From positions 1 through 22,737 of the forward strand of contig JAHLFQ010000043.1 in the NCBI GenBank assembly GCA_018883705.1: DNA of 22,737 nt. Direction: 5' to 3'. Positions 14,747-22,737 of the stretch are shown piece after piece (position 1 is the first letter of the stretch; each line of letters opens with the position of its first letter). The translations under genes were made by a program, and so were the position numbers. This stretch comes from Candidatus Cellulosilyticum pullistercoris. Its GTDB lineage: Bacteria > Bacillota > Clostridia > Lachnospirales > Cellulosilyticaceae. The notes below the pieces were generated by a model. The model had not been told where the DNA came from, made no database searches, and saw only the letters and a program-made list of their open reading frames with translations.

Positions 14747-15115
14747 ATGGATATTTTCACCAATATTAATTTAGTAAATAAGGCTATTGATGCAACATTA
14801 ATACGAAAAGAATTAATCAGCCAAAATATAAGTAATGTAGATACACCTAATTATAAGAGACAAGATATTGATTTTGAATCAGTTTTAGCAAAAGAGATTA
14901 AAAGTAAAGGGGTATCTGATATTGATCTCAATCAGTTAGAGGCTCCGATATATACGGATAAGCAAACATCATCCTATAGAATGGATGGCAATAATGTAGA
15001 TATAGAAATAGAAAGAAGCGAAGAAACAAAAGTTGAGTTGAGATACAATACATTGGTCACAAGGATTACAGCACAACTTAATCGCTTTGAAACAATACTT
15101 CAGAATTTAAAGTAG
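14747..15115 (+). CDS. flgB: Flagellar basal body rod protein FlgB
   Basis: 122 aa, one of the proximal rod subunits exported through the flagellar apparatus. The conserved rod-protein signature lies around residues 25-45 (SQNISNVDTPNYKRQDIDF), and the C-terminal helix ends ITAQLNRFETILQNL, the type of coiled coil used for rod polymerisation. It starts at ATG 14747 with TGGAGA 10 bases upstream. As the first gene of the operon, 16 bases before flgC, it is in the order flgB-flgC-fliE-fliF typical of Firmicutes. Confidence 0.95.
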   Translation: MDIFTNINLVNKAIDATLIRKELISQNISNVDTPNYKRQDIDFESVLAKEIKSKGVSDIDLNQLEAPIYTDKQTSSYRMDGNNVDIEIERSEETKVELRYNTLVTRITAQLNRFETILQNLK

Positions 15116-15131
15116 GGGGAAGGAATATAAA

Positions 15132-15575
15132 ATGAGTTTCTTTGGATCACTAGATACATCGGCAAGCGGTCTTACCGCGCAACGTCTTAGATTGGATATT
15201 ATTTCTCAAAATATGGCAAATGCAAGTACCACACGAACAGAAGAAGGTGGCCCTTATAAGAGAAAGAGTGTTGTGTTCGAACAGGTACAGAATGAATCAT
15301 CAACTAGTTTTTCAAGTATTTTAAATAGAAAGAAGCAAAGTGGAAATAATGGTGTACGTGTAGCAAAAATTGTTGAAGATGAAAGTGAAGGTTCTCTTGT
15401 ATATGATCCAACGCATCCTGATGCAAATAAAGAGGGTTATGTTGAAATGCCAAATGTAAATGTGATAGATGAAATGGTAAATATGATCTCTGCAAGTAGA
15501 TCTTATGAAGCCAACGTCAATTCATTTAATTCTATGAAAGCTATGTTTACAAAAGCATTAGAAATTGGTAAATAA
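15132..15575 (+). CDS. flgC: Flagellar basal body rod protein FlgC
   Basis: 147 aa rod subunit. It has the N-terminal rod signature DTSASGLTAQRLRLDIISQN, then the segment NASTTRTEEGGPYKRKSVVFE, and the C-terminal motif NVIDEMVNMISASRSYEANV, which is close to diagnostic for FlgC. A purine-rich ribosome site (GGGGGAAGGA) overlaps the 16-base gap after flgB. It ends 15 bases before fliE. Confidence 0.96.
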   Translation: MSFFGSLDTSASGLTAQRLRLDIISQNMANASTTRTEEGGPYKRKSVVFEQVQNESSTSFSSILNRKKQSGNNGVRVAKIVEDESEGSLVYDPTHPDANKEGYVEMPNVNVIDEMVNMISASRSYEANVNSFNSMKAMFTKALEIGK

Positions 15576-15590
15576 TTTGTGGAGGAACCA

Positions 15591-15902
15591 ATGATGACAT
15601 CTATTCAATCTTTAAATGGCATGAATACAAATATAGTAACAGAATCAAACCATAATACTGGGTTAACAGGAGATGAAAGTTTTAAATATGCATTAGATGC
15701 AGCAAAAGGTTTAATTGAATCTAATGTAGCATCAGAAATAGAAGTGTCACAAAAGACATTAGATTTTATGACAGGGGCAAATGATAATATAGTAGATTTA
15801 ATGGTTGCACAAGAAAAGTCAAGTATTTTGTTACAGTATACATTACAGGTTAGAAATGGTCTGTTAAGTGCGTATAAGGAAATTATTAATTTATCAATTT
15901 AA
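15591..15902 (+). CDS. fliE: Flagellar hook-basal body protein FliE
   Basis: About 103 aa, the normal FliE size. FliE links the MS ring to the rod and is the first protein exported. The C-terminal half has the FliE pattern: DLMVAQEKSSILLQYTLQVR followed by NGLLSAYKEI, and the middle has SFKYALDAAKGLIE. The start is taken at ATG 15591, 5 bases after GGAGG (15581-15585); ATG 15594 is equally possible. The longer GTG start at 15579 overlaps the ribosome site and is unlikely. Confidence 0.93.
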   Translation: MMTSIQSLNGMNTNIVTESNHNTGLTGDESFKYALDAAKGLIESNVASEIEVSQKTLDFMTGANDNIVDLMVAQEKSSILLQYTLQVRNGLLSAYKEIINLSI

Positions 15903-15924
15903 AACCTGATTAGAATAAGGAAGG

Positions 15925-17517
15925 GTGAATAATTTGCAAGAGACAATTCAACAAATGTCAAATCAGGTTACAGAAAAATGGAATAACCTAACAAAGAAAC
16001 AAAAGATTCAAATTGGAATTGGTATAGTTGCAGTTATCATTACAATCATTATCATTTCTATTCTTATGCAACCTAAATATAAAGTACTCTTTTCAGAAAA
16101 TATTGAATCAAAAACAATTGCTGACGTAGCCAATGTATTGACAGAAAATAATATTAAGTACCATGTAATTAATAATAGTACCAATATTGAAGTGGTAGAA
16201 GATCAATATCAAGAAGCATTAATGTATACAGCTTCATCAGGTGTAACAGAAAATGGAATGACATTAGAGCAACTACTAAATAATGATATGTCTACAACTC
16301 AGAATGAATTAAATCTAAAAAACAAAGAATACTTAAAAAATTCGTTGCAAAATACTTTAGTTAAGATTGAGGGAGTCCAAGAAGCAAGAGTAGAGCTTGT
16401 TGTTCCAGAGGAGAAAAATGCTTATTTGCAGTCACAAGCAGAAAGTAGTGCAAGTATTTTCCTAACTTTAAGTAAGCCGCTTACTTCAAGTCAATGTGAA
16501 GGAATCGCAAATTATGTAGCTTTGAGTGTGCAGAATTTAAATACAAAGAATATTGTTATTATAGATAGTACAGGTGTCACACTTTATTCTGGCCCTGAAG
16601 AGGTGGGCACATCATTAGGAAAGCAACAAGAATTGAAAGCTTCAGCAGAAAATGAATTAAAACAAAAGGTTATTAATTTGATAGGGAATATGTATGATGA
16701 CGTAAGGATTAGTCCTAATTTAATTCTTAACTTCGATGAATATCAAGAAACAAATGAAAACTATTCTTCACAAGGGGATGACCCTAGTAGAGGAGTCATT
16801 ATACAGGAAAATGAAGTAAAAAGCTCTTCTAAAAATGGGAGTACAGGGGATATACCTGGGACAGACACAAATGGTGGAGATACTATTACCTATCAAAATG
16901 AAGGTGAAGCTACTTCAGAAAGTAGAGATAGTCAAAAAGAAATTACATATGCGCCTAATAAGCAAAGCACAATTTATAAGAAAAATTCAGGGGATGTAGA
17001 TTTAGATAAATCATCATTGGCAGTTAATTTAATTAATAATCGACTTTATAAAGAAGAAGAAGTACAACTTTTAGGAAAAACTTGGAGTGAGTTTAAAGAA
17101 GAAAATAAGGGACAAAAAATATTAGATGTTGATGAGACCGTTATCAATTCTATTCGTAATGCAACAGGAATAAAAAATGTTGTTGTGAATGCTTATGAAA
17201 ATCCGATTTTTTTAGATCAAGAAGCATACGTTATCGATTATAAAGACTGGATACCATATATTTTAGTAGTAGCCGTACTCATTCTTATTGCATTTGTCAT
17301 TCTCAAGTTTAGAAAACAAGAGGATGTGGTTGAAGTTGAGCCTGAACTAGAAGTAGAGGAAATGTTAAAAGCAGTGAAAGAACAGGTTGAACTTGAGGAA
17401 ATTGAAATTAAAGAAAATCTAGAAACAAAACGACAAATTGATAAGTTTGTAGATGAGAAACCAGAAGCAGTGGCAAACTTACTGCGCAACTGGTTAACAG
17501 ATGAAGACTGGGAGTGA
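15925..17517 (+). CDS. fliF: Flagellar MS-ring protein FliF
   Basis: 530 aa, normal length. It forms the membrane ring on which the motor and export gate are built. There are two membrane helices, at about residues 28-48 and 445-464, with the ring-building YscJ/FliF periplasm-side domains between them (KYKVLFSENIESKTIADVANVL; VEGVQEARVELVVPEE-type segment near 145-165). A low-complexity linker at about 290-350 is rich in Ser, Gly, Asp and Thr. The cytoplasmic tail ends PEAVANLLRNWLTDEDWE, the FliG-binding end. The start is ambiguous: GTG 15925 overlaps AAGGAAGGGTG, while TTG 15934 lies 8 bases after it and may be the real start (527 aa). Confidence 0.96.
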   Translation: MNNLQETIQQMSNQVTEKWNNLTKKQKIQIGIGIVAVIITIIIISILMQPKYKVLFSENIESKTIADVANVLTENNIKYHVINNSTNIEVVEDQYQEALMYTASSGVTENGMTLEQLLNNDMSTTQNELNLKNKEYLKNSLQNTLVKIEGVQEARVELVVPEEKNAYLQSQAESSASIFLTLSKPLTSSQCEGIANYVALSVQNLNTKNIVIIDSTGVTLYSGPEEVGTSLGKQQELKASAENELKQKVINLIGNMYDDVRISPNLILNFDEYQETNENYSSQGDDPSRGVIIQENEVKSSSKNGSTGDIPGTDTNGGDTITYQNEGEATSESRDSQKEITYAPNKQSTIYKKNSGDVDLDKSSLAVNLINNRLYKEEEVQLLGKTWSEFKEENKGQKILDVDETVINSIRNATGIKNVVVNAYENPIFLDQEAYVIDYKDWIPYILVVAVLILIAFVILKFRKQEDVVEVEPELEVEEMLKAVKEQVELEEIEIKENLETKRQIDKFVDEKPEAVANLLRNWLTDEDWE

Positions 17518-17522
17518 TTTAA

Positions 17523-18530
17523 GTGGCAAAAGAACAATATTCAAATAAACAGAAAGCAGCGATGCTCCTAATTGCTCTTGGGCCGGAGAAATCTTCTAAG
17601 ATTTTTAAATACTTAAAAGAAGAAGATATTGAACAACTTACACTAGAGATTGCCAGTATTAAGGCAGTCTCTCCAAAAGCCAAAGAAGAAGTGTTACAAG
17701 AGTTTTATGAGATGTGTCTAGCACAAGAATATATTGCAGAAGGTGGTATTGGTTATGCAAAACAGCTTTTAGAGAAAGCATTAGGCTCAGATAAAGCCGT
17801 TGAAGTGATTAATAAGTTAACCGTTTCATTACAAGTTAGACCATTTGAATTTGCTAGAAAAACAGAAGTATCACAGCTTGTTAACTTTATTCAAAATGAA
17901 CATCCACAGACCATTGCACTTATTTTATCTTATTTAAAACCAAGTCAATCTGCAGAGATTATTAGAGTGCTGCCACCAGAAATGCAAGCTGATACGGCAA
18001 GAAGAATTGCACTTATGGATCGTGCTTCGCCAGAAGTCATTAACCAAATTGAAAAAGAGTTTGAAAAGCGTCTTTCTACTCTGGTATCTGAAGACTATAC
18101 AAGTGTTGGTGGTATCGATTCAATTGTTGATATTATCAACCAAGTAGATCGTTCGACAGAGAAAAATATTATGGAAAATCTTGAAATTGAAGATCCAGAG
18201 CTTGCAGAAGTTATTAAGAAAAGAATGTTTGTATTTGAAGATATTACAACACTGGATAATAAATCTATCCAACGCGTGCTTAGAGAAGTGGATAATCATC
18301 AACTAGCTATTGCACTTAAAGGAGCAGGTGAAAGAGTTAAAGAAGTTATCATGGCCAATGTTTCTAAACGCCTCGGTGCAATGATTGAGGAAGACCTTGA
18401 ATATATGGGACCCAAACGTGTTAAAGAGGTCGAGGATGCACAACAAAAAATTGTTAATATTATTCGTAAGCTAGAAGATGCAGGTGAAATTGTTATTTCA
18501 CGTGGGGCAGGAGATGAAGTAGTTGTCTAA
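17523..18530 (+). CDS. fliG: Flagellar motor switch protein FliG
   Basis: 335 aa, typical. It is the C-ring protein on the cytoplasmic face that binds FliF at its N-terminus and takes torque from the stators at its C-terminus. It has the N-terminal FliG domain (KAAMLLIALGPEKSSKIFKYL), the middle-domain EHPQTIALILSYLKPSQSA starting at 126, and the C-terminal domain with LDNKSIQRVLREVDNHQLAIALKG and GPKRVKEVEDAQQKI. GTG is the start codon; the ribosome site GGGAG (17510-17514) lies at the end of fliF, 8 bases away. The last codons overlap the start of fliH. Confidence 0.97.
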   Translation: MAKEQYSNKQKAAMLLIALGPEKSSKIFKYLKEEDIEQLTLEIASIKAVSPKAKEEVLQEFYEMCLAQEYIAEGGIGYAKQLLEKALGSDKAVEVINKLTVSLQVRPFEFARKTEVSQLVNFIQNEHPQTIALILSYLKPSQSAEIIRVLPPEMQADTARRIALMDRASPEVINQIEKEFEKRLSTLVSEDYTSVGGIDSIVDIINQVDRSTEKNIMENLEIEDPELAEVIKKRMFVFEDITTLDNKSIQRVLREVDNHQLAIALKGAGERVKEVIMANVSKRLGAMIEEDLEYMGPKRVKEVEDAQQKIVNIIRKLEDAGEIVISRGAGDEVVV

Positions 18531-19257
18531 TATAATAAAAAGTAGCAGGATTAGAAACCGAAGCGTTTTAGATCTATCAGATAGAATGGTCACTCAAGTA
18601 GAAAGTATATGTAAAAAGGTAGAAATAGAAACAGATTTAGAAGCTATTAGCCAGAAAGAAAGTGAATTAAAAGCCTTAGAAGCTTTACTTCAAGAAAAAG
18701 TAGTAGAAGCTGATAATAAAGTCGAGGAAATGATTTCAGAAGCCACTAAGAAAGCTCAGAACATAGAAAAAGATGCTAGGGATAGAGAAACGAAAGTGAT
18801 AGCAGATGCCTACTATAAGCAAGAAGAAATCATAAGTCAAGCAGAAAAGGAAGCTGATGCAATTAAGAAGGCAGCATTAGATGAGAAACAATCTATATTA
18901 GAGACCATTGAAAGTGAAGTAGTTGAAGTAATCATTACGTTATTGCAGCATATTATCAGTGAAGAGGTAACAGGCCATGTAGAGTGGCTTAAGATGGTAG
19001 TAAGAAGGCTATTATTACAAGAGGAAGTAAGTGAGGAAGTCACTTTACTTGTATCCTCTAATACGATGGCACTCTTACAAGAGGATAAAGATCAACTCGT
19101 GGATCGTTTATCTAAGTTAACAGCCATTGAAGTAGATGAAATGTTAAATGATACAACGTGTGTTCTTGTTACAAATCAAGGAAATATCGAATATGACATT
19201 AATGAGGGGTTAAGAAAGGTTGTATCAGAACTACGAATTTTAAAAGATTTAACATAG
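18523..19257 (+). CDS. fliH: Flagellar assembly protein FliH
   Basis: 244 aa. It regulates the FliI export ATPase and tethers it to the C-ring and export gate. It begins MSNIIKSSRIR, the usual FliH opening in Firmicutes, continues as a long charged coiled coil (about residues 25-125), and ends in the compact FliH domain (VIITLLQHIISEEVTGHVEW onward). The start codon is TTG and overlaps the fliG end by 8 bases; GGAG at 18510-18513 is 9 bases upstream, inside fliG, so translation is probably coupled. The similarity is by pattern, since FliH is poorly conserved, but position between fliG and fliI makes the call strong. Confidence 0.9.
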   Translation: MSNIIKSSRIRNRSVLDLSDRMVTQVESICKKVEIETDLEAISQKESELKALEALLQEKVVEADNKVEEMISEATKKAQNIEKDARDRETKVIADAYYKQEEIISQAEKEADAIKKAALDEKQSILETIESEVVEVIITLLQHIISEEVTGHVEWLKMVVRRLLLQEEVSEEVTLLVSSNTMALLQEDKDQLVDRLSKLTAIEVDEMLNDTTCVLVTNQGNIEYDINEGLRKVVSELRILKDLT

Positions 19258-19265
19258 GAGTAAAT

Positions 19266-20567
19266 ATGATTGATATAAAAAAATATGCTGCAATTACAAA
19301 TACAAACTTATGGACTTACACAGGTGAAGTCACAAGGGTAATTGGTATGGGAATTGAATCAATAGGTCCTATGGCCCATATTGGTGACATTTGCACCGTT
19401 GAATCAAGAGGTAATAAAGAAACCATTACAGCAGAAGTTGTCGGTTTTAGAGATGGGCATTTAATGCTTATGCCACTTGGAGAACTTCAAGGAATAGGAC
19501 CAGGCTGTAAGGTAAAAGCTTTTGGTGATAAGCTCAGTATTAAAGTAGATGAAAGTCTATTAGGTAAAGTAGTAGATTGGCGTGCGAAGCCCATCGATGG
19601 TGAAGAAATTTTTTGTAAGTATTCAGTGCCTATTGAGAATAGTGCACCTAATCCATTGTTAAGAAATAGAATTGCAACACCACTTGAATTAGGTGTAAGA
19701 GCAATTGATGGTATGCTGACAGTGGGTAAGGGACAGAGAATAGGGATATTTGCAGGAAGTGGAGTAGGAAAAAGTACACTGATGGGAATGATTGCAAGGA
19801 ATGCACTTTCAGATATTAATATTATTGCTCTTATTGGAGAGCGAGGTAGAGAGGTTCGAGAGTTTATAGAAAATGACTTAAAGTTAGAAGGTCTTAAACG
19901 TTCCATTGTAGTCGTAGCAACATCTGACCAACCAGCACTTATGAGATTAAAAGCAGCTAAAACTGCAACAGCACTCGCAGAACATTTTAGAGAGCAGGGT
20001 AAAGATGTTCTTTTGATGATGGACTCACTTACTAGGTTTTCAATGGCACAAAGAGAAATTGGCCTTGCTATTGGGGAACCCCCTGTATCTAGAGGGTATA
20101 CACCTTCAGTATATGCAGAATTGCCCAAGCTATTAGAAAGAGCAGGTAACTCTGATAAGGGAAGCATTACGGGAATGTATACAGTACTTGTAGATGGTGA
20201 TGATTTTAATGAGCCTATTACGGATACAGCTAGAGGGATTTTAGATGGTCATATTGTACTATCAAGAAAATTAGCTCATAAGGGGCATTATCCAGCGATA
20301 GATGTACTTGCAAGTATTTCTAGGGTAATGAGTAATATTGCTTCTCCTACTCATAAGAAACTAGCCGTTGAGATAAAAAAGCAAATGGCAATTTATAAAG
20401 AATCTGAAGATCTTATTAATGTAGGAGCTTATAACAAAGGAAGTAGTAGCGAGATTGATTTAGCAATTGAGAAGATGCCTGCTATTAATGCATTCTTATG
20501 CCAAGCAGTAGGAGATCATGTTGCCTTTGAAGAAACATTAAATAGGATGCAAGAGATTGTAGGCTAG
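19266..20567 (+). CDS. fliI: Flagellum-specific ATPase FliI
   Basis: 433 aa, the usual length, homologous to the F1-ATPase beta subunit and to type III secretion ATPases. It drives export of rod, hook and filament subunits at the base of the flagellum. Walker A AGSGVGKST is at 163-171, GERGREVREF at 191-200, Walker B DVLLMMDSLTR at 247-257, and the EPPVSRGYTPSV segment at 271-282 is typical of FliI. AGGAG (19256-19260) lies 5 bases before the ATG. It is 8 bases from fliH and 8 bases from fliJ. Confidence 0.98.
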   Translation: MIDIKKYAAITNTNLWTYTGEVTRVIGMGIESIGPMAHIGDICTVESRGNKETITAEVVGFRDGHLMLMPLGELQGIGPGCKVKAFGDKLSIKVDESLLGKVVDWRAKPIDGEEIFCKYSVPIENSAPNPLLRNRIATPLELGVRAIDGMLTVGKGQRIGIFAGSGVGKSTLMGMIARNALSDINIIALIGERGREVREFIENDLKLEGLKRSIVVVATSDQPALMRLKAAKTATALAEHFREQGKDVLLMMDSLTRFSMAQREIGLAIGEPPVSRGYTPSVYAELPKLLERAGNSDKGSITGMYTVLVDGDDFNEPITDTARGILDGHIVLSRKLAHKGHYPAIDVLASISRVMSNIASPTHKKLAVEIKKQMAIYKESEDLINVGAYNKGSSSEIDLAIEKMPAINAFLCQAVGDHVAFEETLNRMQEIVG

Positions 20568-20575
20568 GTGATGAA

Positions 20576-21022
20576 ATGTTTAAATTTAAGTTAGCATCTG
20601 TTTTATCTTTAAAAGAGAAAGTTGAAGAGAGTAAGAAGAGAGAATTAGGTGTAGCAACCTTATATAAAGAAAGGCTACTTCATGAGAAACTGCAACTTAT
20701 AAAGAAGAAAGAGGAAGCATTGCAAGGGGTTAAATCTCATAATAGCCAATTCGTAGATCTACAAAGTATGAGAGCATTTAATACATATCATACCTATATA
20801 GAACATGCAATTGAAACGAAGAATAAAGAGGTTCAAGTAGCGCAAAAAAAAATAGAAGAGAAAAGGGAAGCGCTTTTAGATGCCGTTAAAGAAAGAAAGA
20901 TTTTGGATAATTTAAAAGAGATTCAAAATGAAGTGTTTATGGAAGAAGAAAAAAGAGAAGAACAACGTATTTTAGATGATATTGTGACTTACAAATATGG
21001 GAAAAAGGGAGGGGGCGATTAG
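20576..21022 (+). CDS. fliJ: Flagellar export protein FliJ
   Basis: 148 aa, almost entirely charged coiled coil (Lys/Glu/Gln-rich, no membrane segment). It starts MFKFKLASVLSLKEKVEESKK, the normal FliJ opening. FliJ is the central stalk of the export ATPase and helps recycle chaperones. Sequence alone would be weak evidence, but position directly after fliI fixes it. The ribosome site is AGGTGAT, immediately after the fliI stop. Confidence 0.92.
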   Translation: MFKFKLASVLSLKEKVEESKKRELGVATLYKERLLHEKLQLIKKKEEALQGVKSHNSQFVDLQSMRAFNTYHTYIEHAIETKNKEVQVAQKKIEEKREALLDAVKERKILDNLKEIQNEVFMEEEKREEQRILDDIVTYKYGKKGGGD

Positions 21023-21025
21023 AGT

Positions 21026-21751
21026 ATGGGTAAAAAAAGAGTATTGACTGAAAAAAATAAAGAAACACCAGTGGCTCCATCTTTAACCCTTAGGAAACGT
21101 AAGAAAAAGAAGTGGCTCATGAGAGTATTGATTATTTTAATTGTGGTAGGATTGATCTATTTTTTTAGAGTGTCTATACTTAATGGATTAAAGAATATAC
21201 CTGTCATTGAGCAGTTTATTCCGGATATATTAAATGAAGAAACACTTTCTATAGAGGAGCTAAATCTTAAAGTTAAGTCCCAAGAGCAAGAAATAGAAAG
21301 GCTTAAAGCGGAAAATGAAACATTAGAAGCGAGCAATACTAAGCTAAGTATTCAAAATGAAAGTCTAAAACAATATGAAGCGATGTATACTGATTTTTTA
21401 GCACAAAAAGAAGCATGGGATGAAGAAGTTGCAAAAACAGATACAGATCTGTTCATTGACCAATTTGAAAGTGTTTATCCAGATACAGCTGAACGTATTT
21501 ATAAAACATTAAAGGGTGAAAAGCTATTATCTGATAAACAAAAAGCTTTGTCAAAGACCATTGGAGAGATGGATGAAACACAGGCTGCTAAAGCATTAGA
21601 ATTATTAATAACTACTGATTCTGAGCTCATTCAAATCATTTTTGAAGGAATGAATACAGATAGAAAAGCGCTTATTTTAGGTGAAATGACATCAGACTCA
21701 GCTGCACAAGTTATTAAGCTTATTGCACCAGATCATCAGCTTATAGATTAA
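21026..21751 (+). CDS. ylxF: YlxF/MotE-like protein: membrane helix, coiled coil and MgtE-N-like domain
   Basis: 241 aa. A very basic N-terminus (RKRKKKKW at 23-30), one membrane helix (about 31-48), a coiled coil (about 76-120), and a helical C-terminal domain (about 145-236) with repeats of the kind TAERIYKTL, QAAKALELL and SAAQVIKLI, which resemble the MgtE intracellular N domain and FliG-like helices. This layout and the position between fliJ and fliK match B. subtilis YlxF and the MotE family, where a member stabilises or folds stator protein MotC in alphaproteobacteria. Its exact job in Firmicutes is not established. By helix rules the C-terminal part should lie outside the membrane if the basic N-terminus stays in. 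The ribosome site GGGAGGGGG (21008-21016) precedes the ATG. Confidence 0.82.
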   Translation: MGKKRVLTEKNKETPVAPSLTLRKRKKKKWLMRVLIILIVVGLIYFFRVSILNGLKNIPVIEQFIPDILNEETLSIEELNLKVKSQEQEIERLKAENETLEASNTKLSIQNESLKQYEAMYTDFLAQKEAWDEEVAKTDTDLFIDQFESVYPDTAERIYKTLKGEKLLSDKQKALSKTIGEMDETQAAKALELLITTDSELIQIIFEGMNTDRKALILGEMTSDSAAQVIKLIAPDHQLID

Positions 21752-21768
21752 GGAAATGGGGTAATGTT

Positions 21769-22737
21769 ATGGGACAGGTGAATTTAGGTAACCTGCTAAT
21801 TGGAATAGGTTATGGAGCCAATATAAGTGAAAGTAGTCAAAATGCATTAAATTTCACATCAAACGCATCTTTTGATAAAGTACTTAATCGTGCAAAAAAC
21901 ACTTCACAAACTTATGATCGTTTAAGTAGTACTAAAAGTGTAGCTCAAAAAGATGACTCAAGACATAAAGAGGAGTCTTATGATAATAAAGCAGTTATAG
22001 ATAATGAGAAGGTTCAAAATCATACACCTATCACTCAGAAAACAGATACCACAAATAAAGGGGTTAATAAAGAGATACAAGAAGAGGAAGAATTAGAGAA
22101 TCAGGGGAGAGAGGAACAGATTTTAATACTAGTAGGTCAATCGCTTAATGTATCGATTGATGAAATTAAAGAAGTGTTAAATCATCTAGGACTAGAAATT
22201 AAGGATTTAATGAGTCAAGAAGGGTTTAGCCATTTTATTAGTGAAATCTGTGGACAAGGTAGTGTTGCAGAACTTCTTATGAATACCAGTAACTTAAAAA
22301 GTATTACAGCATTATTTGAAAAATTAAGTACTTTTGAAGAGCAGACTCAAACAGTAAGTAACCAGAATACAATGCAACATACACTGATGGAATCCTTACA
22401 AGAACAAGGACTTACAGAAATATCTATTGAAAATAAATCTAATTCTATATCAATGCTACAAGCAAGTGAGACTAACCAGAGTACGTTAAATGAAGAGGTA
22501 ACTGTATCTACAATTAATGAATCTAATATTAAAACGATAGAGCATTATGGTGAAGACACTGAAACATCAGATCAAGACCTGAGCTTCTTACAGGAGCAGG
22601 AAAAGCAGACAGAAGAAATAGGAATTAATGTTCCAGTACAGCATTTTACAACAACAACCTTTACCCAAAGGTTTGAAGCTGAAGTTGGCACAGTGACTCA
22701 GATGACTACAACCAAATCAATAGAACATGGAGAAGTA
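21769..22737 (+). CDS. fliK: Flagellar hook-length control protein FliK, 3' end cut by window edge
   Basis: 323 codons are open to the right edge. The ATG at 21769 has GGGG (21758-21761) 7 bases upstream. Visible is the long, low-complexity N-terminal region rich in Ser, Thr, Gln, Glu and Asn with little hydrophobic structure, except a compact stretch around codons 122-190 (LILVGQSLNVSIDEIKEVLNHLG and following) that looks like a folded helical domain. FliK measures hook length and switches export from hook to filament proteins; its conserved C-terminal switch domain would lie beyond the window, so the call depends mainly on position after fliJ and the MotE-like gene, plus composition. An out-of-frame ATG at 21764 opens only five codons and is not a gene. 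Confidence 0.78.
   Translation, partial: MGQVNLGNLLIGIGYGANISESSQNALNFTSNASFDKVLNRAKNTSQTYDRLSSTKSVAQKDDSRHKEESYDNKAVIDNEKVQNHTPITQKTDTTNKGVNKEIQEEEELENQGREEQILILVGQSLNVSIDEIKEVLNHLGLEIKDLMSQEGFSHFISEICGQGSVAELLMNTSNLKSITALFEKLSTFEEQTQTVSNQNTMQHTLMESLQEQGLTEISIENKSNSISMLQASETNQSTLNEEVTVSTINESNIKTIEHYGEDTETSDQDLSFLQEQEKQTEEIGINVPVQHFTTTTFTQRFEAEVGTVTQMTTTKSIEHGEV

Noticed and set aside
17238..17537. Ser/Thr-rich 99-codon frame on the minus strand
   Set aside because: Antisense shadow of the acidic FliF tail (Glu-rich codons read backwards give Ser and Phe).
19487..20167. 226-codon open frame on the minus strand
   Set aside because: It lies wholly inside fliI on the opposite strand, and fliI has full ATPase motifs. 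No family pattern was seen in it.
1..22737. CRISPR arrays, insertion sequences, prophage or integrated elements, tRNA genes
   Set aside because: No regularly spaced repeats, transposase or integrase motifs, or cloverleaf sequences were seen. Gene content and base composition are uniform and housekeeping.

Overview
The window is AT-rich chromosomal DNA with Shine-Dalgarno sites close to AGGAGG before nearly every gene, sigma-A promoters of the TTGnnn-17-TATAAT type, a Bacillus-type LexA box, a SpoIIM homologue and a full Gram-positive style flagellar operon. It comes from a motile, endospore-forming, low-GC Firmicute, most likely a clostridium of the Lachnospirales type (the species is inference). 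No mobile element, CRISPR array, tRNA, rRNA or known riboswitch class was seen. All gene-free stretches are under 300 bases.

Layout. 1-1749 is the 3' part of glgB (glycogen branching enzyme), followed by a terminator. 1922-3108 holds two unassigned genes, a lipoprotein and a 181-aa soluble protein. On the minus strand, 5872 down to 3246 is the argGH arginine operon, driven by a strong promoter whose -10 box lies inside an ARG-box-like palindrome. 6135-6839 encodes a YesL/DUF624 membrane protein, divergent from argG. 7056-7409 encodes a small membrane-anchored protein with a TRASH/YHS-type cysteine motif. Then follow cinA, recA (with a LexA box), rny (RNase Y) and purB, each with its own promoter. 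Four of the six genes between 6135 and 13307 end in a clear hairpin plus T-run; cinA has none visible, and rny ends in a 27-bp perfect inverted repeat. A minus-strand NfeD-like gene (13848-13414) shares a bidirectional terminator with purB and is divergent from spoIIM (13954-14496). The spoIIM upstream region carries a good match to the sporulation sigma-E promoter.

From 14747 to the right edge, one tightly packed operon encodes the flagellar basal body and export apparatus: flgB, flgC, fliE (proximal rod and its adaptor), fliF (MS ring), fliG (C-ring switch), fliH, fliI, fliJ (export ATPase complex), a YlxF/MotE-like membrane coiled-coil protein, and the start of fliK (hook-length control), cut by the window edge. 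A sigma-A-like promoter at 14640-14668 precedes it; no sigma-D type promoter was recognised there.

I see mostly well-known housekeeping modules and no clearly new multi-gene system. The points most worth a second look are the 27-bp inverted repeat at the rny stop codon, the rny start region (the Shine-Dalgarno is positioned for an AUA codon), the TRASH-motif membrane protein, the unassigned genes at 1922-3108, and the regulatory sites at argG, recA, purB and spoIIM.
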